Below are positions 6,945-7,013 of a stretch of 7,013 nt of DNA, in pieces. Within the stretch, counting starts at the first letter, position 1, and every line of letters starts with the position of its first letter. The notes below the pieces were generated by a model. It had not been told where the DNA came from and made no database searches. It saw nothing but the letters and a program-made list of their open reading frames with translations. Source of the DNA: Candidatus Sumerlaeota bacterium (GTDB lineage: Bacteria > Sumerlaeota > Sumerlaeia > MWCT01); NCBI GenBank assembly GCA_026398545.1, contig JAPLSR010000178.1, positions 1 through 7,013 of the forward strand, written 5' to 3'. The translations under genes and the position numbers were made by a program.

Positions 6945-6958
6945 GATATTACAATATC
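6945..6958. repeat. short inverted repeat over the stop codon of the upstream gene
   Basis: GATATT and AATATC are perfect six-base inverted arms around two bases, covering the TAA of the upstream minus-strand gene. The two-base gap is too tight for a good RNA hairpin. It could be a small operator-like dyad or chance. Confidence 0.3.
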
Positions 6959-7013
6959 CGCCTCTTCTTCTTAAGCCTTTCAATCTCTTTCATAAGGGCG
7001 GTGAAGAGTTCCG
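6949..7013 (-). CDS. C-terminal end of an unidentified protein (gene runs off the right edge)
   Basis: On the minus strand the frame is open from the window edge to a TAA at 6949-6951 and gives 21 complete codons. They form a charged, probably helical tail: a LFTALMKEIERL-like stretch, then KKKRRIL. The amphipathic pattern and a sharp end to the coding character before the repeat array suggest a true gene. I cannot name it from 21 residues. It does not resemble the RF1 (PrfA) C-terminus that often precedes prmC. It lies 97 bases from prmC, so membership in the prmC-murA unit is uncertain. Confidence 0.5.
   Translation of the reverse strand, partial: ELFTALMKEIERLKKKRRIL

Overview
The window looks like a chromosomal segment of a GC-rich bacterium, most likely diderm and probably from an uncultivated lineage. 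It carries mutL and murA, plus a lipoprotein with a clean lipobox, and I see no plasmid, phage or transposase gene. MutL has the metal-binding endonuclease motifs found in bacteria without MutH, which argues against an Escherichia-like gammaproteobacterium. I cannot place the organism at phylum level from this sequence.

Layout. On the plus strand, a 5'-truncated YhaM-type HD-domain 3'-5' exonuclease (1-562) is followed 41 bases later by a complete mutL (604-2487). On the minus strand, read right to left, come the tail of an unidentified gene (6949-7013), a 97-base gap holding a compact array of six GTCNGAC heptamers, prmC (5979-6851), murA (4676-5935) and a transglutaminase-like lipoprotein gene (3491-4639). 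The last three are spaced 43 and 36 bases apart and look like one transcription unit. The two gene blocks converge on a 1-kb AT-rich island (about 2488-3490). It holds one gene, an N-terminally membrane-anchored or secreted protein that resembles a clan GH-A (TIM-barrel) glycosidase.

How the genes fit together. The HD nuclease and MutL are nucleic-acid maintenance functions. PrmC methylates peptide release factors, MurA commits UDP-GlcNAc to peptidoglycan synthesis, and the lipoprotein is a probable cell-envelope thiol enzyme. These are ordinary core genes. The unusual parts are the AT-rich island placed between two stop codons, with its gene running 29 bases into the neighbouring gene; the mirror-ordered GTCNGAC array ahead of prmC; and a Cys-rich patch in MurA. 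I found no rRNA, tRNA, CRISPR array, insertion sequence or convincing intrinsic terminator. No stretch over 300 bases lacks a gene.
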